Source: Floccularia luteovirens
Taxonomy: Eukaryota; Basidiomycota; Agaricomycetes; Agaricales; Squamanitaceae
Assembly (NCBI GenBank): GCA_009739215.1
Contig: VSJF01000009.1
Coordinates: 124,001 to 188,000 of the forward strand
Length of the DNA stretch: 64,000 bases
Direction of reading: 5' to 3'
This document shows, one piece after another, positions 12,231-23,829 of this stretch; position 1 is the first letter of the stretch; the number at the start of each line of letters is the position of its first letter. Under the pieces are notes generated by a model that worked only from the letters and a program-made list of their open reading frames with translations, had not been told where the DNA came from and searched no databases. Both the position numbers and the translations under genes were made by a program.

Positions 12231-12240
12231 TATTTATATA
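12231..12240 (-). promoter_or_regulatory. Candidate TATA box for the 9.8-12.1 kb minus-strand gene
   Basis: On the minus strand this reads TATATAAATA, upstream of the first exon-like segment of the unresolved gene. Support is the motif and its position only. Confidence 0.25.
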
Positions 12241-12694
12241 CCCATCAGAGCTCATCAGCGCCCGCTAAATATATCATGTCCATATTATCAATATTATTGG
12301 AAAGGATTTCTTCAGTTGGCAAATTCCACAACAAGTTGCAAAATCCTCCTTGAACGACGGACGACTCACTAATTATTTTAGGAAACACCAAGTTGCATTA
12401 GTTTGTATGATATTACTAGATTAGCAATTTCACCCTATCAATCCTTAGTTTGCAACATATTTACATACAATATTCGACTCTCAAGTCAAGGCATAACTAA
12501 TTAGTGTACAGGAAAGGAGGGAACTCAATAAACCTATGCGAGGTCGCTAGGAGGGGATAATTAGTTGGAGCGTGCCATTTATTTATATTCAGGACCCTGA
12601 AGAGCGACCCCTTCTCGTTGTTATTCATAAATGCGAGATTTAAAGCTCCCTCTTCATTTCCTGACCTACCACCTTCCCACAGCCACCATTTGAC

Positions 12695-13000
12695 ATGGTC
12701 TACTTGACGATGCCAGCCAACATGCAGATAGCCTCTGTGCAAGTTACCCAGCCACCAGGCCACCTCTATCAGCTTCTCACTAAATCGCCTATCCGTTTCA
12801 AGAATTTCAAAAAACTATGGAAACGCGTCTCGATAAAGGGGAAGAAGCACAGTAACGACACTCTCAATGCATCAGCTTTCAATTATGTGGTAGATGAAGA
12901 GGAGTCTGTGTTGGATTCTCTTCCTATTTATCATGGCGAAGGTTACCCAATACCTAAGAAAAAGGAAATACCACGACAGGGTGAACGTGAACCTTGGTAG
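12695..13000 (+). CDS. Small orphan protein, paralog of the gene at 14,011
   Basis: Single-exon frame of 101 residues ending at TAG 12998-13000. It is paired with a second gene 1.3 kb downstream: both start MV, have about 45 variable residues and then a shared basic block (KKLWKRVSIKGKK here, KRFWKRVSMRGKT there). A shared acidic block follows (EEESVLDSLPIYH here, EELESILDSLPVCH there). Conservation of two blocks in order with different intervening sequence argues that the frame is real. No signal peptide or helix was seen, and no known domain was recognised. The C-terminal tail is rich in Lys, Glu and Pro. A short intron near the 3' end cannot be excluded. Confidence 0.5.
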   Translation: MVYLTMPANMQIASVQVTQPPGHLYQLLTKSPIRFKNFKKLWKRVSIKGKKHSNDTLNASAFNYVVDEEESVLDSLPIYHGEGYPIPKKKEIPRQGEREPW

Positions 13001-14010
13001 TATGTTCAAAGTCTTATTATCACGAGCGATTGGCATTGCTGACAGTCTTGTTATTGTTTTTGGTTTTGCAGTGGTACATATGACGTGCCAGTCATGATTT
13101 GTATCATGTAGGAGATTGTCGGATCTGCCAAGCAAGAAAAACCTAGGAGTTTTATCACGATAATAGTACGAGCCTTCGGAACGCAGTAAAGTCTAGGCGG
13201 GACTTTGTCACCCTATCCGTGGTGTCAGACCCTTCATCATTCATTTATCCCTGAGAAAGGCGGGATATGGGGAAGGCAGGAATGGGGTATATTCGACCGG
13301 GTGTAAGGGAAGCAATTATTTGATATTATATGAGGCTGAAATTTATGTTGTGAGATGGACAGTGTAGCATGCATTCCGCTATTGTAGTCACTGATACCTG
13401 GAATATGAAATTCATATCCCACATTCACTCGTTTGTATTTCGTTAACTATTCACAGTTGGTGTACAATTGTCTTCCACTACTTGGGCAATAGGTTCCTCT
13501 TAGCCACCCGATCATAATCATGCGCAACTTCATGAGTTCTGGAGCCTTATCAATAGAATAGGAGCAGCTCTAGACACTACCGCAATCTTAAGAACCCTGC
13601 CGCGCCCAACTCGATTTGTAACTCTTTTTCATTTACAAACTTCACTGAAGGTCTAGCGTGAAATGGTTACCTAAACCAAAAGCTGTATCTTCCTGTGGGA
13701 ATATGCTGTGCAAAAGGTATTATTAACTAAGAATCTACATCTTTGATTCGTCAATCATGATAGTGATTTTTACTGTTCGAAGAGCCAATTAGTACATCTG
13801 GTCATAAGGAACAAGCGACGAATTGAGCATGATCACGATCATTGCATGTTTGATGGGCAGCGCCTGGGACAATACTCCTCTTCTTTGTATGGAAGACCCT
13901 ATTGTACCGACCCGGTGCCGGTGCTATAAATGCCTGCTGGATCAAGAGAACAAAATGGGTCCAAACTGCTTGCTTCACCTACATTTCAATCGTCCACTTT
14001 GCAGTTCGGT
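13001..14010. other. Intergenic between paralogous orphan genes
   Basis: No exon-like segment or repeat recognised. It presumably contains the promoter of the downstream paralog. Confidence 0.4.
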
Positions 14011-14340
14011 ATGGTCTTCACGACGTCCGTCTCCCATGTTCAAGGAAACCAGATCACCAGCCTACCCATTGGACTTCATCGGTTGTCCAACCCATCACCG
14101 GGTATGAGCGGCATCAAAAGGTTTTGGAAGCGCGTGTCGATGAGAGGAAAGACTAGAAGAGCTCGCACACAGCAGACTTCGATGTATCCAGATCCCGCGA
14201 TTGAAGAGCTGGAATCCATACTGGATTCCCTCCCAGTGTGTCATATGGGAAAGTCATCCAAAAGTCGTATTAGCGGAGAAGAGGTTGCGCAACTTGCGCG
14301 TGACAGGGTACCTCTACAGAGGTTAGCCCATGATCATTGA
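14011..14340 (+). CDS. Small orphan protein, paralog of the gene at 12,695
   Basis: 109 residues from the ATG at 14011. This start is chosen because it aligns with the MV start of the paralog; the frame stays open upstream to an ATG at 13930. The shared basic motif KRFWKRVSMRGKT and acidic motif EELESILDSLPVCH sit at similar spacing in the two proteins, with a longer insert (SMYPDPA region) between them here. The tail differs. Both lie on the plus strand between two minus-strand genes, suggesting a local tandem duplication. Function unknown. Confidence 0.5.
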   Translation: MVFTTSVSHVQGNQITSLPIGLHRLSNPSPGMSGIKRFWKRVSMRGKTRRARTQQTSMYPDPAIEELESILDSLPVCHMGKSSKSRISGEEVAQLARDRVPLQRLAHDH

Positions 14341-14891
14341 TAACCACCGAAGTCAGCTGACCCAGTGCTTTCGATAGCCCTGCGAATGATACACCTCTGT
14401 TATTTTTCATCATGTAGACGGAAATGCAATGGAGAAGCATAGGCAGCCGCCTAAATTGCACACGTCTCGGGAACAGAGTAACTTCTCATCTTTCCTGGGC
14501 AACGCGTGTCGTTCGCGCTCCATCATTGAGGGTTGAAACATCACATGGGTCCCTTCTATCATTGAATGAGCCCTGAGAGGAGGATTGGATATTAGCCAGA
14601 GCCCGAAGGGAGAACAAGATCTTAAATTGCCTTAATCGAGTTATGTGAATGAAGGCTATGCAGTATACAACAGACAATTGCCTTCTGTGGTGCTAGTCCA
14701 ACTTGAGTTTGGTTGTAATAAAAGTCGTTTATGTATGGTTGGAGTATTGTAGAGCATTGCTTAGTAACCCTTTTAGCTTCTATCATCGTACTTGTCCCAT
14801 AATAACAGAACAGCATATGATAAAAGAACCGAGAAACGAGACTTGAGGGTTCGACAACGGAATCTATAAAATTAAATACAGGACAAGAGCA
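14341..14891. other. Intergenic, nothing recognised
   Basis: Contains the 3' flank of the orphan gene and the 3' flank of the minus-strand MICOS gene; no exon-like segment was recognised. Confidence 0.4.
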
Positions 14892-15800
14892 TCATACTAA
14901 CTTGGTAGTTTCTTTTGGCTGTGTATTCGTCTCTATCTTCGCCTCCTCGGCGCCTTGTGTCACTGCAGATAAAGCGCCACCAACCTCTTTACCAACAACC
15001 TCGGCAGCTTTCTTCTCGACTGTTGTCATAGCATTTTCTGTCCAACCGAGCATTTCCCTCAGTTTGAGCCCCGTCACCTCTTGTACCTTCTCGACAGATA
15101 TAATCGCGCCTCTATTTATCTGTGCCCTGGAATTTGACGTAGCTTCTTTGATGCGGTCCCATGTCATTTTACTATGTGCTATCGCGATGTCATGTTTTTG
15201 TGCGATGGTTGGGAAGTAGGTGTTTTCGATAGATCCGAGGTACTCCGAGAGATTGCCGGTTGTTTTTGGGAGGAAGTGGTTGGCAGATGCTAGCAAGAGA
15301 ACTGGAGGTAATAGAAGGCGGGTAGGTAGACCTCGATTCCGAGCTATTATAGAGCCACTCAGAGTGGCGATACCAACATATAAAAGTCCAGGTGTAAGGG
15401 ATTCTTCGGGTGAGATGATAAGTTTTACTCTATCTATAAATTTTTTTAGTACATTAAGGGACCGTATCGTTGCAAAAGAGCTCACTTTCTACTGCATTCT
15501 CAATGCCGATCCATTTGGAGACAAGACCTTGCACCCGGGCATGCGTATCCGAGTATGCATGACATACATGCCTCCGCACTACACCAATCTGCTTTTCCAA
15601 AGCGGACGGGGTTTCCAATAAGAGAATGTCTGGTGTGGGATCCGGGTATATTGACAACTAGAGCATATGATATTGCATTTTTTTCAATCATTGATATTGT
15701 CAGGTCCAAGGGAAAATCTGACCTTCTCCTTGGATTCGTGTAACCCGAAAGCCGCCGTTGCAAAGGAGCCCGTGAATAGCACACGCTTTGGCTGTAACAT
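14892..15800 (-). CDS. MICOS complex subunit, apolipoprotein-O-like (Mic26/Mic27 family)
   Basis: Inner-membrane subunit of the MICOS complex that shapes mitochondrial crista junctions. Three exons on the minus strand: 15723-15800, 15486-15657 and 14892-15433, joined by GT-AG introns, give 263 residues and end at TGA 14892-14894. The N-terminus (MLQPKRVLFTGSFATAAFG) resembles a short membrane or targeting segment. Then comes LSIYPDPTPDILLLETP, typical of the family, followed by RWIGIE-like SKWIGIENAVE. The central apolipoprotein-O region contains TPGLLYVGIATLSGSIIARN, RLLLPPVLLLASANHFLPKT and NTYFPTIAQKHDIAIAH. The C-terminal third is Ala/Glu/Lys-rich and probably helical. The ATG at 15800 is the first in frame with this N-terminus. 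Length and order fit basidiomycete homologs. Confidence 0.85.
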
Positions 15801-16090
15801 GTCCAGAGTTATACCTGGAGACAGATACATTTATGAATAGCACTCACCAAACGAGACGTTGCTCGATACATAGGCTAAGTGCAGGAGAATTCTAGGCGTT
15901 CCAAGTTCATTAACTTAATATTCCGGGTTTGGTTGGCAAGATTGTTTGGTTTGAACGCCCATTGACAACAATGCTTACATAACAAAAGAACTTTGTTTGT
16001 CGTGTAGGGAGTGGAAAAGAATCCAATTTCCAAATAACAACCCCTCTGTTCTATTCCATATAAAGATGAACGTAACACTATAAATATTTT

Positions 16091-19000
16091 CTAATTATAC
16101 CACTTTTCGCGTAGTCGTTTTCTTTCTACCATAGGTTTTGTAATTATGATAGCAAGTAGTAGACCTGACACGGTGAGTACAAGCTGGAGTTTATTGAAGT
16201 TCTCATTGAGGACATCGAAAGTGTTGGAAGGAGCAACACGGCTGAGGAACATATCCAAGCCGTAAGTGAACACAAGGGAAGTTGATTCCAAAAGAGCAGG
16301 TGCGGTGACTATTCGCTGGGTGTTTGAAACCTACAGGGGATTAATTCAGTCACAAATGCATTCGATTACCAGTCAGTGGAGCTAGCTATCACCTCGTAGT
16401 TATGAGAAAGCACTCGTCGAGCATCATCAGGCATGATGGGATCATACTGTATTAGCATCTCTTCTGCGTCAGCAGCGGTTGGCTTGCCAGTGGGACGTCT
16501 TGGATCGAGTAACCGACGTGGGAAGGACTGGATCCTGTTGTTCTTAGTAGCAACTACAGGGTCTCAGTATACATCATAAAAGGTCATGATTATCTGGCAT
16601 ACCAATAAGGTCTTTGCTTGTGATGCCAAACTTGGTCGCGGTCGGTGCCATAGCGGTAATTCCATGTGGAAATACGTATGATTGTGTGTACGTTGTGAGA
16701 GAAATACTATCATTGCTAAATGGCGACATATCCGAGCTAGGAGGGGAAGAACTATTAGTCTCGAAGTTAGATGATTCTGATGGTGTCTACCTTTCCGTTT
16801 TTTGGTCTGGACTATGCCCTTCATAAAACTCTACGCTGACCATTCTATAACCTTTGGATGACCCTACCACAGAGGCATCAGGTTCGTAGTAGTGATACAC
16901 CAGCCAATTTTCCGCCAAGGATGACTTGACATCGCAGACATTTCCATTTGGAGGAACGGCGGCACGATAAACGATGGTACCCTTCATACTATCAACTAGA
17001 TATATTCCACATCTTGTCGAGGGGGTCACTGTCGGAGTTGTGTGTACAATGAACAAGCGCTGGTTTAGATACTTGTATAGCGTCGACCTGTCTCCCAATA
17101 CTCGGCCAATAGAAGCTACAGGCCCACGAGTCTGTGGAATCACAGCTTGGATATCTTCGTCCGGGGGTAAAGAAAGTGTCCATGTTGGGTAGGCCACAAA
17201 GCGATCGCTCAGCTCCTTGTTTATGATGAATTGGTGACCAGATATACGATGGGGTAGGCCAGCAGCGCTTGTTTTTAATGGAATAGACAGTGAAGGAGCC
17301 AGCTTGGTAAAGATTTTCTGATTCTGCTCGGTGTCAGGATAAAGGTATACCTATGGATGTTACATGTCAACATTGTCTCTAACAAGATTTAAAAATTTCG
17401 TACTTGGAGAAATTCGTCCAATAGTACCAGGGTCTTTGGTTCTGTTTGTAACAAATACGCATCCACAAGAGGGCCCAGAATAATATCTTGCCCTTCCAAT
17501 ACGTCGTCATTTTTCGACTTTCCTGTGACATCTTCTCCTGTCAACGCGTCCACGTGAAAAAGTACAGTGTCAACCAAGGACTGTTCAAGAGATAAACGTC
17601 ATATTAGTGACTCTGGAATACGCGATAAGTTGAGTGTTCACATTATCCGCCTTTCTCTGTGCAACCAACACAACTTCAGGATGTCCGCCATCGCTCACTG
17701 TTTTAGTGGCAAATATTTTAACAGGGTGAACGGCACCTCCGACCTGCCCAGCCCAACCAAGGCCGAGGATTCTGCTCCACAAGATATTTCCATTGCTGGA
17801 ATCAATGCCATACATTTTACCAAACATAGTAGCAGCGACGATGACTTGTCTGAAACCGAATGGATCTCGGAATAACGCTTCACCGTGGGTAGAAGCGACT
17901 ACAGAGGAGGATGCAGAAGCATATGAGCCAGTGACAAAGCGAGTTGCAAAGTTAGAGATAAATTTCGGGAGGTTCTGAAATACAATATTTTTGTCAGATG
18001 AAACAGTGGAAGGACTGGAAAAAACTCACTCGAGCATCCGACATTTGTCTATTGAGACGGACAAAGAAGCTCTCGTCGCCTTCACCAACCCTCGAAGAAC
18101 TTACTACTTTCTCGGGAAGCTCGATGAACTCAGCTACAACAGTAGCTGCAAGGCCTTCTTCTCTCGTCCACTTCAGTTCGTTTTGCTTCCATAGTTGTAC
18201 CGCACCAGTTGTTGTAGACACAACTAAATGAGGTTCAGATGGAGATGTAACTTCTAGAGCGACCTGTGCCCGACTTTAGATATATCAAAGATACTATGTC
18301 AATAATAAAACCTACGTGTCCAATGACCCCATGTACCTCACTGTCAAACTGAAATTGGAAACTCGACGACATGCCTTGTCCCGTGGTACCAAGATGACTA
18401 GCAAATACATCAGCAGTACCTTTCTATGGGATAATTTTAGCGATACAGCATAAATAGCGAAATTTGCAAACGTACTTTCAGTACATGCGACCAGTAAACA
18501 CGAGCAATATAGGGGAAGCCTTCTTTATCTAAACCACCAGCGAAAATAGAAGCTGCGTTGTTTTCTGATGTTGCCTGTAAAACAATGTCAGATTTTCAAT
18601 CAAAAACACTGCAGAAGTGAAGTCTTACAGAATCTTCAAATTCCCAGACAGACTGTACCCCATTGTCTCCTTCAACTAATTTAATCACCCTCCCCGCGCC
18701 ATCAGTTTTGATACCAACCAATTGTCCATAAGCTCCGAGACCAACATCCAGTAGTTGCGCATAGACAGCATTCGTTGCTTTGATAGGTCTTGCCTTTAAA
18801 TCAGGTCTCAAGAGTATCGACTTGATCGTACTTTCCTCTAACCAAACGACTCGACGACCGGTCATATTTTGGTGAGAGAGTGTGGTTACCTCGTTGAGTG
18901 GGTCCTTCAGGCTAGAGGGTACGTTGGAGGATGCAATCACCTCCCCTGTTGTCGCAGAAAAGGAGGTTATGTGAATGGTAAATGAACTGATAGATTTAGC

Positions 19001-19770
19001 CATGCCAATGGCATAGAGCGTCTCCTGGGAGATGATGAGCTTTGAATAGATGACAAGGGAACTAGAATCGGTATAAATGATCTAGAGATAGATTACAATG
19101 ACACTGGATCCAACCTTTGGTCTGGAGAAGCCCATGTCCATTTAACCTCGCCTGTTTCGCCATTGATATAATTAATTGTGTTGCCGTTTGTGAGAACGTA
19201 TATGTCGGGTGTATTAGAGGAAAATGTAACGGCTTTTCCAAGCTGGAAAGGTTCCGAAAGATGCCCTTCTTTCGGGTCATGCATCCTTTTTTCTAAGACT
19301 AGAGCTCCGGTTGCAGCTTCAAAAGTTCGCAAAGTCGAACCACCAGGTCCCGAAAGCATTGCCACAGCTAATAACACATTAAAGTTGAGGGTATAAATTA
19401 ACAATTTGTGCTTAGCACGTACTTTTCTCATCCTTGTAGAACCCTACTATCCGATCGTCCATTTCATATATATGTCGCCAAGCTGATTGTTAAGTTAATA
19501 TATAATACCCTTATAATACACGAAACACATACCGATAGTTCCGTTAGTTTGTTCGATAGCAGATAAAACATTGTTTCCCGATACACTCAATATCAAACTC
19601 CTTCCTTCTACATGATGAAAAATGGGTGCAGTAGCCAAGGACTGAGCGAGTGGTACACCAACTAGGTGTTTGTGCCAATCCACGATCCCAACGTCGGATT
19701 CGTGTAACGCCCAACTTGTTCTGACAAGGAAGATGGGAGCTATTAGCAAGGGGTGTAGAGAAAGCCGCAT
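16091..19770 (-). CDS. EMC1: ER membrane protein complex subunit 1
   Basis: Largest lumenal subunit of the ER membrane complex, which inserts tail-anchored and multipass membrane proteins. The minus-strand start at 19770 opens a signal peptide (MRLSLHPLLIAPIFLVRTSW) followed by ALHESDVGIVDWHKHLVG and a PQQ-like beta-propeller region (SGNNVLSAIEQTNGTI; GSTLRTFEAATGALVLEK; GETGEVKWTWA). The C-terminal EMC1/DUF1620 part has WTLSLPPDEDIQAVIPQTRG, LGDRSTLYKYLNQRLF, AENWLVYHYYEPD and FGITSKDLI. It ends LESTSLVFTYGLDMF, one transmembrane helix and a KRLREKWYN tail, stop at 16091-16093. There are about ten short introns. It lies head-to-head with D2. Its 5' end has been copied repeatedly into the array downstream. 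Confidence 0.92.
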
Positions 19771-20221
19771 GTTGACGGTCACTCCTCCGAAAGGAATTTC
19801 GTATGAAGCGTTTATTTCGGTGACAACACGCAATTGTAGCTCAGGCTCATATTCCCACGATTCAAAATGGCTCATCTTCATCCAGATTCTACTGGTGCAT
19901 TCGATTGGGAATAGTGTGTTATAGGTCACCTTCATACTCATCAAAGAAGAACCACTAGTAAATTATAAACGCGACTAATCATCGAGATATGTTATAGACC
20001 TATTTGAAGCTATATTGAATGATGCTGCGGAACAGCTACCTTGTTGGTGAGGCTACGATTCATAACGGAAGCTCCAGAGGGACTTGATCATCATATTCGT
20101 TCATCAGCTCTCAGCGCTCGGCTGCCATCTTGAACTCTACCAGTATTTGGCTCTTTTCCACTGCCTATTAACCTATTTAAAACATCCTTTGGTCGTGGTG
20201 CAACAACCCACATCCAAAACC
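19771..20221. promoter_or_regulatory. Divergent promoter region of EMC1 (minus) and D2 (plus)
   Basis: About 450 bp separate the EMC1 start from the D2 start. The D2 side has TATTTAAA at 20174-20181, 48 bp before the ATG. The stretch is duplicated, in decayed form, in front of most other array genes, together with EMC1 coding fragments. Confidence 0.6.
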
Positions 20222-20960
20222 ATGGATCAAGCCCTCCAACCAATTCATGAGTTGTTTCTAGCAAAATCCAGACCTGGGTTAGGTTCCGTTTTGATTGCAA
20301 CATTTATTGCGTCAATGTCAGTCCTCTAGTCCATCCCATGTTTACAAGCCAATTTATTGATTGTAAAATTCTTAGGTTATTCGGATTGACGACCCACCAA
20401 ACCTACCGCTACTTCCGTTTGTATCACCGCGATGATAGAACATTGCTGAAATGTTTTGTATGTGGAATTTTATCATAAAGGCTCGACCAATAATGATTTC
20501 TCAAAGGTAGCTATACTTTGGTGACTTAAGGGAAATACTATATTTTACCTGTGATAGCTGATCGCGTCCAGGGTGCTTGATATTGTGCATGTTATTGCTT
20601 GTATAACTGCTTCGTTGGTTCCAAAAAATCACTTACCTATCTGGGATTTTGATGACTCTATAGCTATGGCTCTACAATTCTCTGTCATACGGATATCCTA
20701 TGTCTCGATATTATGGGATGGTGATTTCCTTTGATACTTTTATCTTTTGTGTCACCGATTGATGGCTGGATTATATCCTGAAGGTCGGGAGCTGTGAGTT
20801 TTTCCACTAACGTCACTGTAGTTCTTCTTTACTGATATACTGAAGACTACAAACATCGTTACGGTATCCCGCACTCTATTCATGGCTTTTCTTCCCTTTT
20901 ATAATTTTTCATGTCATAGGCTATGGTGGAGGCAGTGACAAACGGGTAAGAACACACTGT
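20222..20960 (+). pseudogene. D2: 5' half of a DUF6534 gene
   Basis: Exon 1 is 20222-20316 (MDQALQPIHELFLAKSRPGL...), exon 2 begins near 20376 (LFGLTTHQTYRYFRLY), the 14-nt microexon is at 20507-20520 and exon 4 starts near 20574 (VLDIVHVIACI). A later exon with GGGSDKR is recognisable near 20925-20950. After that the sequence no longer matches the family, and the helix 3-7 exons are missing, so this is a truncated copy. It is the array member physically closest to intact EMC1. Confidence 0.75.
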
Positions 20961-22073
20961 GATTTGTTCATTGTAATTCGTTTGACATGACGATTCACCG
21001 CCAGCTCTGCAACAGGCAATATTTGCGTATTTCAATATAGACTGATGGCGCGGCGACCCAGAGTTAAACGTTAAACCGTTATTTCTTGTGTAAGCCTTTC
21101 CTTCAGCATATAAGTACTGGAGGACCATGTAAAATCGACTCGCAGCAGCCAACAAAGATGACAAATTTTCACCATACTACTGATGGGTAGGAGTGAAGTG
21201 CATCACAGAATTGTGAACAGGAGTGAAATACAACGTACCGTTGTTGAGGTGTGGTGATAGGAAGAAAACAAATGAGATTCCGTAGCATGATGCAAGTTGG
21301 GGAAGTGCGTAATACGATACTAACAGCCCTTCGCAGGTGTCTCCGCGGCCTCTGTTGAGAAACCCGAGATGTCAGCTCTGTGGAATCAGAGGATATTGAT
21401 GTTGACCACTAATCTAGGGAACCAGAAGTGATGTCGTTACGGAAAAATATTCCGCCCTGGATCTGCCAGAAAAGAATCAAGATGCTGACGACAGGAAGCT
21501 CCTCATGGAAGGTAACTGCGTGCATCGGATAACATCATCATGGTAGCTCTTCGAGGGTCCAAGGCCAGTCGCTCCGAATCAGCACAGATGAAAGGAATTC
21601 TGATGAGTAAAGTGACAACGCCTAATTGCAGTTCAGGCTCAATTCCCACCCCGTGCATTCGATTCGGAACATTAGATGGCCTTAATAGGCCCATATGAAG
21701 CAGGCCATACCCCCATGCTCATCAAATATGAACCACTGCGTTTCTGACGTCCAAAGGCTCACTTATCCTAGTACCTTACAAATAACCATTATTTTGACTG
21801 CTTGCATAATCCGCAGCTGAGTCACGACTTGATATGTATCTGCTGAAACATGTCCGATTTACCTCAGCTTCAGGCTGAATTTCCTGTCTCGATTGAACTG
21901 AACAGACTGGTGAGCAGTTGCGTATCATGCAACGATCGCCTTGTGGTGCCAAGGCTATGACTCAACGGTAACCTGGTCATATTTTCTATCTGTTCGTCGG
22001 CGCTTACATTGGGTACCATCTTGATATCTAACAATAATTGATTCTTTCCCGAATAATACACCTTCCAAGAACC
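20961..22073. other. Diverged spacer, no gene
   Basis: Contains no intact gene. A short remnant of the EMC1 upstream region is recognisable around 21490-21720, and sequence resembling the D-gene upstream region resumes from about 21,780. Confidence 0.45.
21490..21720 (-). pseudogene. EMC1 5'-leader relic
   Basis: Minus-strand reading gives EPELQLGVVTLLIRIPF, matching the leader immediately upstream of the EMC1 start (EPELQLRVVTEINASYEIPF in the same frame at 19.85 kb). Only the leader is preserved; EMC1 coding sequence is not clear here. Confidence 0.55.
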
Positions 22074-22081
22074 TATTTAAA
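22074..22081 (+). promoter_or_regulatory. TATA box of D3
   Basis: TATTTAAA, 46 bp before the D3 ATG. The same element sits 46-48 bp before the ATG in D2, D6, D11 and (as CATTTAAA) D12. Confidence 0.6.
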
Positions 22082-22119
22082 CACCCTATGTCGTCGCACA
22101 AGAACCCATACACAAAAAT

Positions 22120-23724
22120 ATGGACCAAGCCCTTCATCCAGTTCATGAGTTGTTTCAAGCAACACTCAGACCTGCATTAGGTTCCATTTTGATTGCAACA
22201 TTTATTGCGTCAATGTCAGTTCTCTAGTCCATCCCATGTTTACACTAGCTCATTGACTGTAATTCTTAGGTTATTTGGATTGACAACCTACCAAACCTAC
22301 CGATACTTCCGTTTGTACTATCGTGATGATAGAACAGGGCTGAAATGTTTTGTATGTGGCATTTCATCATAAAGGCTTCAACCAACAATGGTTTCTCACA
22401 GGTAGCTATTCTTTGGTGACTTAAGGGAAATATCCTGTATTGCCTGTGAAAACTGATCTCATCTAGGATGCTTGATATTGTGCATGTTATTGCATGTATA
22501 TATGAATGGTTAGCGACTCCATTTATGATCATTGATGTCGTAGGTGGTCATGCAGGTAACGACAAATGGGTAAGAATACAATGTAACTTGTCCATTGTAA
22601 ACTTGCTGACAGCCTGCCATAGATTCTATATATGGAGACTCTACATATGTATGTGTCTATTCTCCGAAATTTATACGTTGCCTCAAACAAGATATACTAG
22701 TCAGGAAAAATATACGGCTCATAATAATTCTGGTGTTACACCATTTCTTATACTTACTTCAAACAACTTGCTTATATTAACCACTAAGGCTATCCTAGTA
22801 ATGATCCTCTTTGGTATTTGAGCCACGCCCTACCTATCTAATCAAGGCTAAGTGCATCTATCAATAGGAATAGCATTCGGTAGGTCACCTAGTCGCATAC
22901 TTCTGTTTACCTCTACTGACATGGCTGCAGCGTCTAGCACCGAAGGGTAAGTTTATACAACTGACACATCTTGAACAGTCTTATGGTATTATCATCCGTC
23001 CTCAAAGGATTATCATGGGTCGCTTCAGCAAGTTGTACAAAGTTACGGTAAATCCGAATCCCTCTCCGAGATTCTCCTGTAATGTCTATTATTTGAATAG
23101 TGGATTCTAATTTTGGGGTTTTCGCTGAATGTTGTTCTTGATATTGCGGTTACTGGATCACTCGTGTGGTGTTTACGCAAGAGTAGAATAGGTGTCGGCA
23201 GGTCTGTTTTATACAATACACATGGTAAATTGACTAGCAAACGAATCGGCCATGATAGAGCGGACTCTATGGTAAACATGCTGGTATGGTATACTCTACA
23301 TTCAGGAGCATTGACGAGGTCAGTCCATATACATATCACCCATATTCTGTTTTTATCATTTTTGTCTAGTATCTCCTGCACTGTTTGCATGATATTGGTG
23401 TGAAGCTTTCCCAGTTTCTTAGGACCATATTTTTACGGGAACCTTTCCAGATTGCAGTCATGTCAGACAATCCCGTTTACCTAGGTGCTATTATGATTCA
23501 TTCCAAGCGTAAGTGGACTTTTGCAAAGCTTCAAAATATTCGGAGAGCCAGCTGAAACAATTTCTAGTGTACACAAATTCCTTTCTAGCTGTGTAGGTCC
23601 CACATCGTCGCACCTTAGCTCGCGACTAATGAAAGCCGTCAGACTGAATTCAAGAATATACGTACGAAAGCTAGCAATGGAGCCGTTTGAGCTTGGTGTA
23701 GTGAGCCTGGCTCACAACACCTGA
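22120..23724 (+). pseudogene. D3: DUF6534 gene with a nonsense codon
   Basis: Full-length arrangement: exon 1 at 22120 (MDQALHPVHELFQATLRP), LFGLTTYQTYRYFRLYY, microexon 22402-22415 (VAILW), MLDIVHVIACIYE, RFYIWRLYI and WILILGFSLNVVLDIAVTGS. Then SLVWCLRKSRIGVGRS, ADSMVNMLVWYTLHSGALTR, AIMIHSKRKWTFAKLQ and LNSRIYVRKLAMEPFELG. In the seventh-helix exon the codon after CMILV is TGA (23401-23403), where other copies have CGA (VRSFP), a CpG transition that truncates the protein before the conserved LNSR motif. The intron between helices 2 and 3 is shorter than in other copies. The gene could still be transcribed; the product would lack the last helix and tail. Confidence 0.75.
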
Positions 23725-23829
23725 ATGCAGACGTGGCGAGGAAGTAACATCCCGGTGGGTATATAATAGCACCAGTCGACTTGAACTGATCATAACAATT
23801 CTTTCGGTTACAGCCATTTAACTTCATCC

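Noticed and set aside
12695..14340. Mating pheromone precursor genes
   Set aside because: Considered because of small size and nearby membrane-protein exons, but neither protein ends in a CAAX box, and no STE3-type receptor motifs were found.
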